Positions 46,748 to 59,520 of a stretch of DNA of 64,000 nt are shown piece by piece. Where the stretch lies: assembly GCF_949987515.2 (NCBI RefSeq), contig NC_082694.2, forward strand, positions 18,819,355 to 18,883,354. Reading direction: 5' to 3'. Within the stretch, counting starts at the first letter, position 1; every line of letters begins with the position of its first letter. The DNA is from Delphinus delphis (lineage: Eukaryota > Chordata > Mammalia > Artiodactyla > Delphinidae). A model generated the notes under the pieces. The model made no database searches. It worked only from the letters and a program-made list of their open reading frames with translations, and was not told where the DNA came from. The translations under genes were made by a program, and so were the position numbers.

Positions 46748-48499
46748 TTTAGTGTCTTCACTGATAACACTGGCAAAGATTGGCCTGGTCCCCAAGCTAT
46801 TCAGGGACAAAGTTATTCTGGTGATTGCTTCATTTCAGCTTTCTTTATGCCTTTGTATATATGTATATTTTATTGTTATATTCCCACCTCACTATTTCCT
46901 GGCAATCTACTTCAATAAGAATGTATATCACTTTTCAACTGCTATTAAAGAAAGTATTTACAATATTAAGTCACTGCATTATTAGTTACTTCTTTACCCC
47001 TATAAGTGTTAATAGTGCTGAGGATTTTAAATTGTACAGGCTACAATTAATTTGAAAGACAATTTATAGCCGTGATCTTTCATGATCAAAAACACTAAAA
47101 CTTTGTGTAATATCTTTACACCATATAAGATGAATTATTTTATGATAAATTTTAATCACAGAAAAAGAAACCTGTCATGCTCATTTTGTTGAAACAGTTT
47201 CTAAGATTGTCTTGAAGCAACTCATTCATTTCCCAGCATGATTTTCTTAGTCATTGAAAAGAATGTGTTGGCAGAAGATGTGCAATTGTCTGCAACTCAA
47301 CTGACTCTTCAATTTCACTTTTGAAAATAATTCACTTTTGGTGCTGAGCTATTTTGTGTGACAGAGTCCCTGATTGCTCACTTAACAGACACTCTTAGCC
47401 AATTTAGCACTGAGCACTTTTCAATAATTCATAATTCCTTAAATGCTCAAATCCCTTGCCTACATTTAGAAGGGTAATTTGTGACAGTGACTATGTTAAA
47501 ATCACGTTTCTTTATCATAGCACAACAATTTTCAAGCCATCAACTTTCCTTGTCTCTCATTATTATCTATTAAAAATTAGGATTTTTAATAATTTGGAAT
47601 AATCATTACACAAATAATATTTGCTTATTTCAACTTATTGTTATGATATTTGTTAAAGTATCTTTCTTTTCCTAAGAAATGTGACCAATGTATAACAATT
47701 ACCATTATTTAAATAGAGTCATGTCTACATAGGCAACAGTTTAGGAATGAATGAATGAGAAAGGAAATGAATAATTTATGGCATCAAAATTCAGTTATTT
47801 AGAATACATCTTTGAAACTCTTAGGGGAAAATGATGAGAAGTGAGGCTGCTGCCTACCCATTCTCCCCTGTTTAGGGGGTCTCCCTAAGAACATAATAGA
47901 TCCAATACAAAATTTTGACCTTTTGATCTTACAATGCAAGCCCATGGACCATCTGACCTTGGGAACCCTCCAGAATAATTCAAAGGTGTCTCACAAGCTA
48001 TACATAAGACAATCTTAAAGTATGTCAAAGAAGTTTTCATTCTTCTCTCTTCTAGTTTTCTGTGTAAATTTTTGTGAAATTCTGTCCAAACTTTGTAGTT
48101 GTTTTAGTGCTACCTTATATGCATGTAACGTTGATAATGTCCTGTCAATATTAGAATTATGTTCTCTCTTATTTCTCTATTAGTATGGAGGGATCATTTG
48201 TTACCAGGACTCTTTTATTTCCCTAAGAGAGAAACATTGCTTCAAGGAGCTAATAATATGTGATTGCAAACATTTAAACTTGATGTAACACAATCTACCA
48301 TTCTTGGAAATAACAATGTAAATAATAGATAGTAATAAAATATTGGCAATGCATATAACAAGTGCATAACTATAAGTTTAATTAAAAGTTTGTAAAATTA
48401 GAAAAAAGACAAAAGAAGGACAGTAGAAAAATAGGGGAAAAACATATAAATAAGCTGTCACCAAAGTGGAGAGGAAAACAGTCACTAAAGCTAGAGAAA
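46746..48499. other. Unassigned AT-rich DNA
   Basis: No repeat or gene is recognised. Confidence 0.4.
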
Positions 48500-48800
48500 T
48501 GAAAACTGAATTAAAAGTTCCACTTCCCATCTTCTGATTCACAAAAAGACTATAATAAAAGGAGCGATAAACTCATTGCTTCTGGAGATTCCAGGGGAAA
48601 AAATCATGACATTTTCATTCAATGCTAATAAAATGTGCAGTATGTATATTTTTAAAATTCTTGGATTGCCTTATGACCATAATTATTAAAATAGTTTCCA
48701 CTTTTGCAAATTTATTCCATAGAAATAAGAAGTAATAATATAGACCGCAGTATTGTCTGAGAGGAGGGAAAAACTCTGTAAGGAATCTCAATGTCACTCA
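48500..48800 (+). mobile_element. Old L1 ORF2 fragment
   Basis: GAAATGAAAACTGAATTAAA, then AGTATGTATATTTTTAAAAT, CCTTATGACCATAATTATTA and CAAATTTATTCCATAGAAAT follow old L1 ORF2 (caatatgtatcaaaa...ccctttgacccagtaatt...ggaatttatccta). Highly diverged, with no ends visible. Confidence 0.5.
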
Positions 48801-49604
48801 ATGCAATATGTATACCTGTGTAGCTCTTTGTAATTATTGTAGGTTTATGTACATTTTTCTTTGTACATTAATTAAGATAAAAAACAACTGAAGAATTTGG
48901 TCAAATTCCAAGGAGATGATTTACTTCATTCACATTCGAAAGTTAGCTCTGTCCATGGCTGGCGTATAAATTCCTGAGAATAGTAAACAGATTTCTTGCA
49001 GCACTCAGGAAAATGCTTTTTTTCAAGACCACAAAGAGCAGTCTGAAGAGCCAGTCTATTTTTCCAGAAGGATCCTATAGACCAAAGAAGTGATTAGTTG
49101 GAAAATGAATGAGTAAGCAAAAAATGTCAAGGCAGCAATTTCTACCCCTCTAATTAAGTCCTTCATCATTTTTCTTTTCTTACTGGTCAGAAGTCATTTT
49201 CACTTAAGGGAAGAATGGTGGTTGTATCTCTTCCTGTTTTTGGTGCATGATATTGGGCCAGGTGTTTAGTAGACGTTAAATACACATATATCATATGGAA
49301 TTATTCAGATGAATCAATTCTTTCTTTCTGCGAGTTCTGTTGTTTTAAAGTATACATTGGTGTCTGTTTGCAATTATTTTGTAAAATTTCATCATTTTGC
49401 CATCATTGGGTTTGGATCAGGTAGGTATAATATACAGCAAACTTGTGTGATGGGAAATGAGTATGGAAATTTGAATGAAACACATAGGCATGTCACTGTC
49501 CTCTTTTCCATCATCAAATAAGATATACTTGGTATATTGTGGACCACTAACACAGAATCATTTTAATACCTCTGGGAAATTTAAACAAATGAAACTTGAT
49601 ATTA
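48801..49604. other. Unassigned DNA
   Basis: No recognised repeat. The 70-codon frame at 49309-49521 has no domain. Confidence 0.4.
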
Positions 49605-50085
49605 AAGGGTGGCAGAATATACCACCCCCAAATATGCCACTCTGGCATGTTGACTATTTTGAGTTAAAGTTACTTAAAAAACAGCAAATAGAAGAAAAAC
49701 ACTGATCTTCCTTCTTTTAAAAAAAGCAAGAGATGAAATTCCCATGTGAAAGTTGTCCTTCCTGTACCATAAGGAAAGTAACATTTTTATCATTAAGGAT
49801 AAGAAATTTAAACTGAGAGAATTCTGTACAAATAGGCCTTGGTAAAATAATTTGTATCTTCCTTTAACTGCCTCATAATTTAGTTACTTTTCCACAATTG
49901 TCGGTCTTTGCAGGTTTCACCATTTCTTGGAGTCTTCGTTTCCTTTTGAGGGCTCTGGTGTCATGAAAAACTTACTTAAGTGTGTATGCTTCCCTTGTTA
50001 ATCTGTTTATTGTCAGTTTAATTCTCAGACCCAGTTGAAAAACCCAGAGTGTAGAGGTAAAATTTTGCCTCCCTTACGATTTCAA
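49605..50085 (+). mobile_element. Possible old ERV LTR
   Basis: GGCAGAATATACCACCCCCA, CATAATTTAGTTACTTTTCC, CACCATTTCTTGGAGTCTTC, TTGAGGGCTCTGGTGTCATG, TTGTTAATCTGTTTATTGTC and ACCCAGAGTGTAGAGGTAAA resemble the U3-R-U5 order of an ERVL-like LTR. No TSD or viral gene is seen. Recognition is by pattern, so the family is open. Confidence 0.45.
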
Positions 50086-51495
50086 ATGGAAATTTTAATA
50101 ACTGGTATTTAAATCCAGCTACTTAGTTCTGGAAAATTTCTTATGAAATAGGTGTGCCATTCTTCTACTTTTGAAAATAAATGGGTATATAATAATTCAA
50201 CACTAGCATTTGTGTTATCTAAATAATTTTGTGCAGAAGGAGCTACTTCAATTCCCAATGTCAATTAATTCTCTTTTCCAAGGCTTTAATGAAGATATTA
50301 AATAACACCTGACTTCATAGCAACCCTAGCAGCACTGATTCTGCCTCATATTCTTTGACATTTTATCACGGTGATTAATTTATCTATTGCCCTCTAGTAT
50401 TTTTTGATAGCATGGCAAGTTATTTTCCTCCCTTCAAGAATATATTCCATACTAAGCCCTTTCAAATTAATTTATGGAATTAAAATTCCATAGAACATAT
50501 TTACTAAAGCTCATATAAATGAAGTGTTCTAGAATGTCTTCTACTAATTTGTATTTCTACTAGTAAAAACTGTGTTAGAATGATTTCTACATAAAACAGA
50601 CATGTGGCATAGCTCTCACAATCATACATTTAGGCTCTATTTTACTATATTTCAGATATATTAAAAGTTAACTTCTAAATGTCATATCCTCAGAACTTTA
50701 TGAAAATCTACCTTACATTTACTTCATCACCTGTGATAACCATAATACACATAATTTTTTCAAATAGTTTTGGAAATTTTTAAGTTAAAATGGAAAAGAG
50801 TGGATCATCCAGAAAGTAGGTCATATTTAATGAACATGTCATTGCAATTAGAGTGCATCGTTTGATTTGTTTTGGATTTGTTTGCCCTAATAACCACAGA
50901 AAGATGTAACCCTTAGTCACCCAGAAGTGCCCAAGGTTAAGGGTGATGGTCATTTGTTGGAAGCCTCTATCTATATAGTTTCCAGAACTTGAAAGAAGAC
51001 TCAACCTGCCTCATTAAACTGTCAACTCCTTGTATTTAAAAAAAATCTGAAGGCCAATGTTAGGTAATATGTATAAAATATATATTATATGAAAGGGAAT
51101 GGTCTAAGAGGGATTTAAGCACCTTCTGCTTAATTTATTATTCCTCTCATTAATGCATAAGGTAACTGCTAGAGGTTAATACTCGACTCAATAAGCAGAT
51201 AATAAGTCCTCAGGGTGATGAAAGGTTTGTTTTCAGAAGCAAGATATCCTGGATAGGAAAATCAAAGACACTGGCAATTTTGAAAAAAAGGTGGACTTGA
51301 GTTAGAGAATAGTTCAGGATGTCCTAGGCATCCAGATGACAGTCAAACTACAATCAAGAAATAACACAGACCTGGAGGTGGAGGGTAAGTGGTTACTCTG
51401 TAGTTCTCCCTAAGGTTAATCAAATCTTGTTCTATAAAAAATAAAGGAAAGAGAGGCCAAATAGAACATCAGGAGAGGCAAGTGTGATGGCTGTA
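50086..51495. other. Unassigned AT-rich DNA
   Basis: No repeat or gene is recognised. The 74-codon antisense frame at 50780-51004 has no supporting features. Confidence 0.4.
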
Positions 51496-51700
51496 AAAAT
51501 ACAGATTTTAATATCAGGGGACCTCAGTTTGATCCCCAAATTTACCATTTATATTAGTCATGACACTTAGCCATTCTGAGCTTCACTTCCTCAAAGGAAA
51601 AATAGAGTAAAGTATAATTTACAAGATGAGAATGAAGATTAAGTTGGACAGTGCACACAGAAGGTCCCTGGATTAAATGCTAGTTTGTTATAACAAGTAC
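51496..51700 (+). mobile_element. MIR SINE, diverged
   Basis: TGATGGCTGTAAAAATACAG, GGACCTCAGTTTGATCCCCA, AGTCATGACACTTAGCCATT, CTGAGCTTCACTTCCTCAAA and GATTAAGTTGGACAGTGCAC follow the MIR plan. Confidence 0.6.
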
Positions 51701-53295
51701 AAATGTTCATTATAATTATATTTTCCTGAATAAGTTAACAAATGAAGCTATAATTACTTTTTGAAAGATTTGGAATTAGCCTCCTCTTGAATGATCTTAG
51801 GTAGATATATGGATGAAGAGATGGATGTACATATTTATTTTTTTCTCTATTCAAATATAACCTATATGACAGCTTAAAGACCACCTTTGAGATTTACATG
51901 CAATTTTCTTTAACCTCCTTTTTATATCTAGGGAGAAGTCCAAATCCTTTCCTCGATTTCTGCAAATCTGCAGAAGCTTACATTCTCTGGTTTACATTTC
52001 CCTCTTCTTGTTGACCTCCCATTCACACTTGAATTTTACTTCTAAAGCCTGAGCATAAATTTGGACCATAATCCCTCAAAAATTCCCAACTTAACAAGGT
52101 ATGAGTATGTGGAGTATACTCCATTGCTATTAGGCTGTAATTAAACACTACTTTTAAAGTTTAATATTAGATGTACTTGTTCTTCAAAATCTTTTAATCA
52201 CTCCCAGGGTGGTAATTTCTCTTTGATAAAATTTGTTCTCTAGCAAACTTCAACCCATCCCTGCTCAAACATGTTGCTTGATTCCCTTCTCTCTCCCTTG
52301 AAGCTCTCTCTAACTCAGTATTCACGTTAATTATAAGTTGTTTCTATGTTTTACTGCTTCATTCCAAACCATGCCTTAGGATCTCATGTTTTCCATTGAA
52401 AATGTCCTGTCAGCATTTTTTGAAAAAAAAAATTCCATCAGGAAATAAGTTATATGAGTCCCTGGAGGCTGATGGCACCTTAGTTATGAATATAAATAGC
52501 CTTTATTTAACTTTGTTATCCAAGTATTTATGAAGCATGTGGTCTATTTGCAATACTGATAATATGCATTTTACCCCTTGTTCTTTACTCTTCACAGGTT
52601 TGTTAATTTTTGAGAAGTGAAATATTAATCATGTTATTTTTCTCTACATCCTGTTTATTTGCTTTGAGTATTCTCACTATTCAAAGTCACCTCCAAGGAT
52701 AAAGATGTGTGTCTTTTCTATAGTAAGTTAAAAGAATGGGTCTTATTCATTGTTTAAAACCCCTAAATAGGTCCTCCAAGGATGTGAAAAGTAAGTTCAG
52801 CATTTTCATGTAACAGTAAATTAGAGCAACCTTCTACAAATAGGCATTTGCTTTCTTTTTGTTAGTTTGCTTTTTGCTCTAAGTTAATTTTATAATCTTA
52901 TGATCATCATCCAATCATAAAGAACTTTTCTTTTTCATGAAATTCTTTCACCAGTATAATTAGTGTCTTGTGTCTTGCTTTTCTTATGCTAAAAATGTTT
53001 ACAATTGTTTTGTTATGTTCTTCAACACTTTCTCTGTATCCATATTTATAAGGTTGATATACACAATTATTTTGCTTTTTAGCATATTAATAACATATCT
53101 TGATCTATTATCTCTGTCTCTATATATTTGTTATAAAGTGAGCATAAACATTAAATTCCTATTGTAACCCTTAATAATATGTTGGTGTATTTATGCATAT
53201 ATATTTATATGATACTAATGCTATGTGAGCTTGAAAGTATACTTCATGAATATTCACTTGAATTCACTCCCTGCTTTGCACATTAGTGTAATTAG
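51701..53295. other. Unassigned AT-rich DNA
   Basis: No repeat or gene is recognised. The 65-codon frame at 52970-53167 is hydrophobic but unsupported. Confidence 0.4.
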
Positions 53296-53410
53296 TAAAA
53301 AGAGCCTTATTTCAAATCCTACCTCAGTCACTCACTAGCAGTATAACTTTTGACAATTTACATAATCTGCCAAAGCTCAAAAATCATCATATCTTCACTG
53401 GGGATTTGAG
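53296..53410 (+). mobile_element. MIR SINE fragment
   Basis: TATTTCAAATCCTACCTCAG, TCACTCACTAGCAGTATAAC and TTTACATAATCTGCCAAAGC match the MIR core. Confidence 0.55.
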
Positions 53411-53544
53411 GTTATGGTGCTGCTTGTGCTTATGACAAGTTAGTTCCCTTTGTATTCTTTCTTATCCACCTTTTCTCCTTTCCTCTCTTATTTGACTCTT
53501 CCTTTCCTTCTTTACCAATTCTTCAACTTTTGAGAATTTTCTAA

Positions 53545-53710
53545 AGTCCCACTCCATCTATGAAGTCTACCTTGATCACCCAAAATATTTACTTTCTGAA
53601 AAGTGCTTTCTGGAACTTGTACTCTGCTCAATTATTGATTTTAACTTGGATTTAGTTTCTTCATTGCTCCATATGTGTGAATTCTTTCCTCACATCAAGT
53701 TTTTATGCTC
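53545..53710 (+). mobile_element. L2 3' fragment
   Basis: CCACTCCATCTATGAAGTCT, CCTTGATCACCCAAAATATT and AATTATTGATTTTAACTTGG resemble the L2 3' region after ORF2. Diverged. Confidence 0.45.
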
Positions 53711-55325
53711 ACTAAAGTCAGAAAAATGTTTGAAATGGGCTTATCATAGATTTCTTTATATAATTCTCCTATTATGTCAAAGTAAATGTGTTGCATATTG
53801 AAAATATTCAGTAATTTTTTATCATTTTTGTTTGTATTTACTTTGAAAATATGCCATGATGCCATCAGCCTATGCTGCACAATAAATATCATTAAGAGTG
53901 CTCACTCTTACATCAGTTTCATTCTCACATGTATTTGGGCCTTTTCCTATATCTGAGACAGCTTTGCAAACACATATTGCTTTTTTCATCAGACTGACTT
54001 GGGAAAATTAAATTATGCCATAGGGACTATATTCTCCCAAATTAAAACATCACCTTAATATACTGGTTAAATAATAGTCATAAGTTTTAGTGAATGTTGA
54101 AATATTATATAATCCATTGAAATTATGAGAGTCTGATCCACAACCTAACTGGAAAATACCCAATAAACCTTTCTTGGGCTATGTCTCCATAAATAAAATA
54201 GAGATGAGAGTTAACATAATTTATTCAAAAGTTCTCTTACACAAAGGTATGACAGAATTACTATTTCCAAAAATGAACTTGTCAAACCTGAACTATTAAC
54301 TTTGAACACTTAAATGGAACAATTTCCTTGTGCAAATAATAGAATGGTAAATTCCGACCATTAATAGTATAAGTTATCTTGCATAACTAATGTTTCTTCC
54401 CCACCTATTCAATAATAATAATAATAAAATTAAATTAAAATTAATATTATTTTTAACTGACACCAAAAGAAATTTGCTAAAGCACAACTTGGATCATGTT
54501 CAAAATTTCTGGGGAATGACTTGCTTTCCAAATACACAGTCACCAGCTAACCTTTAGAGTTAGTTTTTTTCCAAATTTATTTGTGACTTACCTTTATAAA
54601 CTTAACTCATCTTAATTCAAACCAAATAGTCCAGTCCTGCTCTGAATACTTATAACATTTTGTGACCTTTTTTGTCCTATTTAAACCATATAGTGCCCTG
54701 CATTTTTTAGGTCTGAATCAGTGATCTCCTTTATTAAACAATGGTTCCTCAGAGCTTATATTGTTCAAGGCAATGGCCAAGAGGGGCCTTACAAAAAGAA
54801 GTCCAGTTGAAGTTCAGGCTTTAGCCTAACGAGTGTTCCATCTACAGATATCAGGTGTTTCTAGGCTCATCAGGAGCTATTTGCGTTTACTGATCTGTAA
54901 TAGGATTTTTGTTGTTTTGTGATTTTTGCTTGAGAGGTGGAACAACTACAGTGATGTATTTGTATATTTGATGGAGGGAATAGAATTGTCTTCAGAAAGG
55001 AAGAAGATGGCAAGCATCTTATAAGATCAGACAACAGTTGTTCATGAGCACAAGATTTGTGTAAATCCCCAGAAGCAATTGCTGACTATTTGCTGGGAGA
55101 TGAGCTTCTGTATTCTGAGGCAGAGACAAAATCCAGAGATAACACTATGGATGCTGCCTTTGTACCCATAAGAAGTGTTCAGTGGAAACCTGGATTTTAA
55201 TTATTTTAAACTGACTACTTTCCCAAGTAGTAGCTCTGCTATAATCAAATGTTCTCCCCTACTATCTCACAAAAGGCATACATTTCTATATTTTTATTAG
55301 TCTTTTACCTTTCTTTGGAACCTCA
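53711..55325. other. Unassigned AT-rich DNA with an ATA run
   Basis: Includes an AATAATAATAATAATAAAAT run at 54412-54446. Nothing else is recognised. Confidence 0.4.
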
Positions 55326-55329
55326 CCTC

Positions 55330-55572
55330 TGCATCTTCCTACAATCAAATTTCACTCCTCCTTCAAGGTTCAACTTCAGTATGAAGTTTACAAAAAGCTT
55401 TCCTTTACAGTTTTTTCCTGCTTATGTTCATCAACTCTTTTTCATTACCATTTCACAATATTCAGTTTAATTGCACTGGTCTTTGAATTGTTCATTTCGA
55501 ATAGGTTGCCAGTTTCTCTCTAATCAGATCTTCAGCTAATTTAGAGAATGGCTTTGTCTGTTACAGTGTTCA
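55330..55572 (+). mobile_element. L2 3' fragment
   Basis: TTTCACTCCTCCTTCAAGGT, AGTTTACAAAAAGCTTTCCT, TAATTGCACTGGTCTTTGAA and GAGAATGGCTTTGTCTGTTA follow the L2 region before the 3' end. Confidence 0.5.
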
Positions 55573-55597
55573 TATGGTAAATCAGGACTCAATGCTT

Positions 55598-55832
55598 TAG
55601 ATAGAGTGCAAGCCCTATAATTAGATTGTCCGAGTTTAAACCTGGATCCATCAGTTGACAGATATGTGAGACTGTACAAGGTGTTCCTCTCTCTATACCT
55701 CACCAGCACAGTGAAGATAATGTTACCTCTTTCATATCCTTTTGTAAATATTTCACAAGTTATTCCAGATAAATATTTAAATGGTGCTTGGCATGCAGTA
55801 GGAGAGGTCTAAATGTCAGCTATTCTTATTAC
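55598..55832 (+). mobile_element. MIR SINE, near full length
   Basis: GAGTGCAAGCCCTATAATTA, TTGTCCGAGTTTAAACCTGG, TCCTCTCTCTATACCTCACC, GATAATGTTACCTCTTTCAT and TGGTGCTTGGCATGCAGTAG follow the MIR plan to the 3' end. Confidence 0.75.
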
Positions 55833-56121
55833 TGCTCTTGCCTATATTGTTTTACCTATAAATAAGGTAAGCATTGCCATTGCACACAGAGGAAAATTAT
55901 ATGCTGTACAAGAACCTATATAACTGAAGGAACAAACTTAAGAATCAAGAATTCTAGAAGGGAGTTTATATTCCAGGAATGTGTGCCTTAATTTTTGTGG
56001 TACCTAACAGTACAAGGAAGTTTGTATTGTCAAAGCAGAGACCAGAGAGAATGGGTTGAGATATCATCTCTGTTAATGACTTTTGTCCAGATAAGTAACC
56101 TAGGCCAATTTCAAATATATA

Positions 56122-56223
56122 CAGAAGTAAATGGAATACTATAATAACTCCTATCTATACCAAATTGAACATCAGAAGTAAATGGAATACTATAATAACT
56201 CCTATTTATACCAAATTGAACCT
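56122..56223. repeat. 51 bp tandem duplication
   Basis: Two direct copies of a 51 bp unit beginning CAGAAGTAAATGGAATACTA (56122-56172 and 56173-56223), differing at about two or three positions. High identity suggests a recent event. It lies about 100 bp left of a CHR-2 SINE. Confidence 0.95.
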
Positions 56224-56322
56224 CATGTTTAATTTTGCAATTATAGTCTATCAGATAACACCCACCACCATGGACAAAGGAAGAAAGCATTAGCTAGCAG
56301 TGCACTAAAAATGGGAGGACTC

Positions 56323-56535
56323 GGGCTTCCCTGGTGGCACAGTGGTTGAGAGTCCGCCTGCCGATGCAGGGAACACGAGTTCGTTCCCCGGTCCGGGAAG
56401 ATCCCACATGCCGCGGAGCGGCTGGACCGGTGAGCCATGGCCGCTGAGCCTGTGCGTCCGGATCCTGTGCTCTGCAACGGGAGAGGCCACAACAGTGAGA
56501 GGCCTGCTTATCGAAAAAAAAAAAAAAAAAAAAAA
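56323..56535 (+). mobile_element. CHR-2-type SINE with 9 bp TSD
   Basis: Full-length SINE: head GGGCTTCCCTGGTGGCACAG, A box TGGCACAGTGG (56335-56345), B box weakened to AGTTCGTTCCC (56379-56389), body GATCCCACATGCCGCGGAGC, and a pure A tail of about 20 bp. GGAGGACTC lies on both sides (56314-56322, 56536-56544). It sits close to the 5' end of the following L1 piece. Frames of 83-105 codons on both strands here are by-products. Confidence 0.96.
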
Positions 56536-56549
56536 GGAGGACTCAATTA

Positions 56550-57545
56550 TAAAAGAAATATACAACCTGTGTAAAACTTTGGCCAAAGATCTTCCAGATG
56601 CATTTCCAAAGAAGATAAACAAATGGAAAATAAGCGTATGAAAATATGTTCTACATCATATGTCATCAGGGAAATGCAAACTAAAAGAACAGTGAGATGC
56701 CACTACCTACCTATTAGAATGGCTAAAGTTCAAAACACTGACAATACCAAATGCTGGTGAGGATGTAGAGCAATAGGAACTTTCATTCACTGCTGCTAGG
56801 AATGCAAAATGAGATAACCACTTAGGAAAACAGTTTGGTAGTTTCTCACAAAAATAAACACACTCTTACCACATAATATATCAAGTGTGCTCCTTGATAT
56901 TTACCCAAAGGGGTTGAAAAATTATGTTCACACAGTAACCTGTACATATATGTTTATACAAGCTTTATTCAAAACTGCCAAAACTTGGGAGAAACTAAGA
57001 TGTCTTTCAGTAGGTGAATGACTAAACAAAGTTTGCTACATCCAAATAAAGGAATATTATTCAATGGTAAAAAGAAATAATCTATCAATAAATGAAAGAA
57101 GCCAATCTTAAAAGGCTACACACTGTATGATTCCAAGTATATGACATTCTGGAAAAGGCAAAACTATGGAGAAAGTAAAAAGATCCATGATTGCCAGGGT
57201 TTGGTGGGAGTCAGTGATGAATAAACAGAGCACAGAGGAGTTTTATGGCAGTGAAAATACAGTATATGATACCATAATGATGGTTACATGTCATTAAACA
57301 CTTGTCCAAACCTATAGAGTGTACACGCTAAGAGTAAACTTTCTTGTAAACTATGAGTTTTTGGTGATTATAAAGTATCACTGTAAGTTAATTAATTGTA
57401 ATCAATATACCACTCTGGGGGGGATGTTGATAACCGGGGAGGCTATGCAAGTGAGGTGGCAGGGGATATGTGGAATATTTCTGTGTCTTCCTCTCATTTT
57501 TTTTTCTATGAACCTAAAACTGCTCTAAAAAATAAAGTCAATTTT
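56550..57545 (+). mobile_element. L1 (L1M-type), 5' truncated
   Basis: ORF2 C-terminal DNA (ACTTTGGCCAAAGATCTTCC, CCAAAGAAGATAAACAAATG, CATCAGGGAAATGCAAACTA, AATGCTGGTGAGGATGTAGA, TTTACCCAAAGGGGTTGAAA, TCAATGGTAAAAAGAAATAA) is followed by the 3' UTR (AAGGCTACACACTGTATGAT, CTCATTTTTTTTTCTATGAA, AATAAAGTCAA). Frames are broken. Same subfamily as the copy at 26559. The frame at 57319-57528 lies in the 3' UTR. Confidence 0.88.
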
Positions 57546-58045
57546 AAAATATCACAGGGCTATATGAATTAAGAATATAAAGTATTATTCTTTTTATGGA
57601 GAAAGTCTCTTAAAATAGAATCCCCCAAATATCTTATAGTTCCATTGGGCAGAATGATCTAGCCATCATTTACTTCTTGGAGAAAGGGAGGAGAAGATAA
57701 AGAAACAAGTTTAGTTCCAAGGTTTATTAAAAGAAATAGGAGTAATTAAGCAGAAAATCATCTATCATTTTCTGGTTTCAAACTGCATTCTTTCCAATCT
57801 TCTATACCTCTTGCATCTTGAGATACTACATTAAGCAATGAGAATAATTGAAAAAAAATTGTAGTTTTGAAACTCCCAATAATTTGGCTGGATCAAGGAA
57901 GAAAAATGAGCTTGGAAAAGGTAAAATATTTTTTTAATAGTAATCATGAAACTTACAGATGTCCTATGGTATCAAAAATGTTTAATTTGCTAGCATTCCC
58001 CATTCCTTGATCATTTTTACTCAAGAATCATCTATAGATCTTTAA
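57546..58045. other. Unassigned AT-rich DNA
   Basis: No repeat or gene recognised. Confidence 0.4.
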
Positions 58046-58530
58046 ATACAGCCACAGACCACAAGTGGATCCTGAGCACTTAGAATGTGCCAAGTGCGAT
58101 TGAGGAAAAGCTGATTTTTAATATTCTTAATCTTAATTAATTTAAATGTAAAATATGATGCTAAATTTAATTGTTGGAAAACAATTAAACATGTGTGGAA
58201 TGACTCATGTATGTGAATCTATATTTGCAATTGTAAATTGCATGGAATCCAATATGGATCAAGGATTTCCAATAAAAATTTAATGGCTAGATTAAGATGT
58301 GCTATTAGTGAAATATCTCATTAATAATTGTCATTTGAAAAAAAAATAATAATAATTGTCATTTGATATATGCTGCAATGATAATTTGAATATATTGTAT
58401 TAAATAAAATGTTATAACAATTTCACCTGTTTCTTTTTGGCTTTTAAATGTGCCTATTAGAAAATTTCAAATTATCTATGTGGCCCACATAATATTACTA
58501 TTATACAGAGCTGCCCTGAACACAATGCAA
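58046..58530 (+). mobile_element. Old MER-type interspersed repeat
   Basis: CTGAGCACTTAGAATGTGCC, AAGTGCGATTGAGGAAAAGC, TTCACCTGTTTCTTTTTGGC, TTTTAAATGTGCCTATTAGA, TCAAATTATCTATGTGGCCC and a final AGAGCTGCCCTGAA match a widespread old mammalian repeat with this plan, probably a DNA transposon relic. Its interior holds an insertion or expansion (AATAATTGTCATTTGA occurs twice near 58322-58370). I cannot name the family firmly. Confidence 0.55.
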
Positions 58531-59314
58531 TATAGTTGCAAATAAGGTGTGTCAGCTTCTCCCTTTTATGCTTGCCACTGTTTTTCTCTTAGAGCTGAAA
58601 TTATCCTTGACTTTCCAGTGCAAATTATTTTCCTATTAAAGACTATGTCATACACAATGATTGGCTGAACTACAGAATTTACTTAAAACAATCAAAAGCA
58701 GACTCTTCGGGTATAATTTTAGTCATTTTAGAATCTGAATGTTTTAAGGATAGGCTTTAATTATTGTTCAGATTCAATCTGAGGAAAAACAGTGATGCTA
58801 ACCATCAGGTCCTCATCTCTTCCTCCTATATTAGTTTCCTCCCTCAGAATGGAAGTTTAACTACCTTTCTTTTGAGGTATTTAGTATCTGAAGGATCATT
58901 CCTCAGCATCCTTTAAGGCATGCCTACTTTAAAGCATTCCTTTTCAGCAACAGCTTAAAGATCACAGTGTTTAGTGAGTAAATTTCAAGTGTTTTTCTCA
59001 CCCCATTTATTTTAGGCTTATTCATATGTTCATTCCTTTAACAGCTGTAAAACCTATCCTGAACCTAATTCTTTACTTCTCAAGTGAAATTTTAAGTGGA
59101 AACCCAATATGTAAAACAATGAGATAGAAGTGGAACCCTGAAGAGAATCTACAGAAACACTAAAAAATTAAACAATCCTCACTCACTCAGCATACTTTTC
59201 AACTGCTGTGAGGGCCTCTGGGACATCTTGTTGGAAATTGGAAGAACATATTATTAAAAACTTCTATAGCTCTATATTGCAGGTCTTGAAGAGTGAGAAT
59301 TTTGGATTAAAAAT
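58531..59314. other. Unassigned AT-rich DNA
   Basis: No repeat or gene recognised. Confidence 0.4.
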
Positions 59315-59480
59315 AAGTTTTGGTCACAGACTAGCTATGCATATTTAGGCTGCCACTTACACTGTGAAAGGCTTTCATCACGCATAAAACAGAAGCTGAT
59401 CAAAATTATCTCACAAGGTTTTTGTGAGGAGTAAATAAAATAATGTTCATAATTTTTCTGGCATATGTAAACAACAGTTC
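59315..59480 (+). mobile_element. MIR SINE fragment
   Basis: TCACAGACTAGCTATGCATA, AAAGGCTTTCATCACGCATA, CTCACAAGGTTTTTGTGAGG and AGTAAATAAAATAATGTTCA follow the MIR core and 3' part. Confidence 0.65.
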
Positions 59481-59520
59481 TTACTTTATATTGTATACCT
59501 TGAACTAACCTGTTCTCTTT

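Noticed and set aside
46598..46985. Frames of 70-110 codons with SL or TH repeats
   Set aside because: They are translations of the TC/AC microsatellite.
52970..53167. Hydrophobic 65-codon frame that might be a small membrane protein
   Set aside because: T-rich DNA gives hydrophobic residues by default, and there is no further support.
56241..56641. Frames of 83-105 codons on both strands
   Set aside because: These are SINE by-products with lysine or phenylalanine runs from the A tail.
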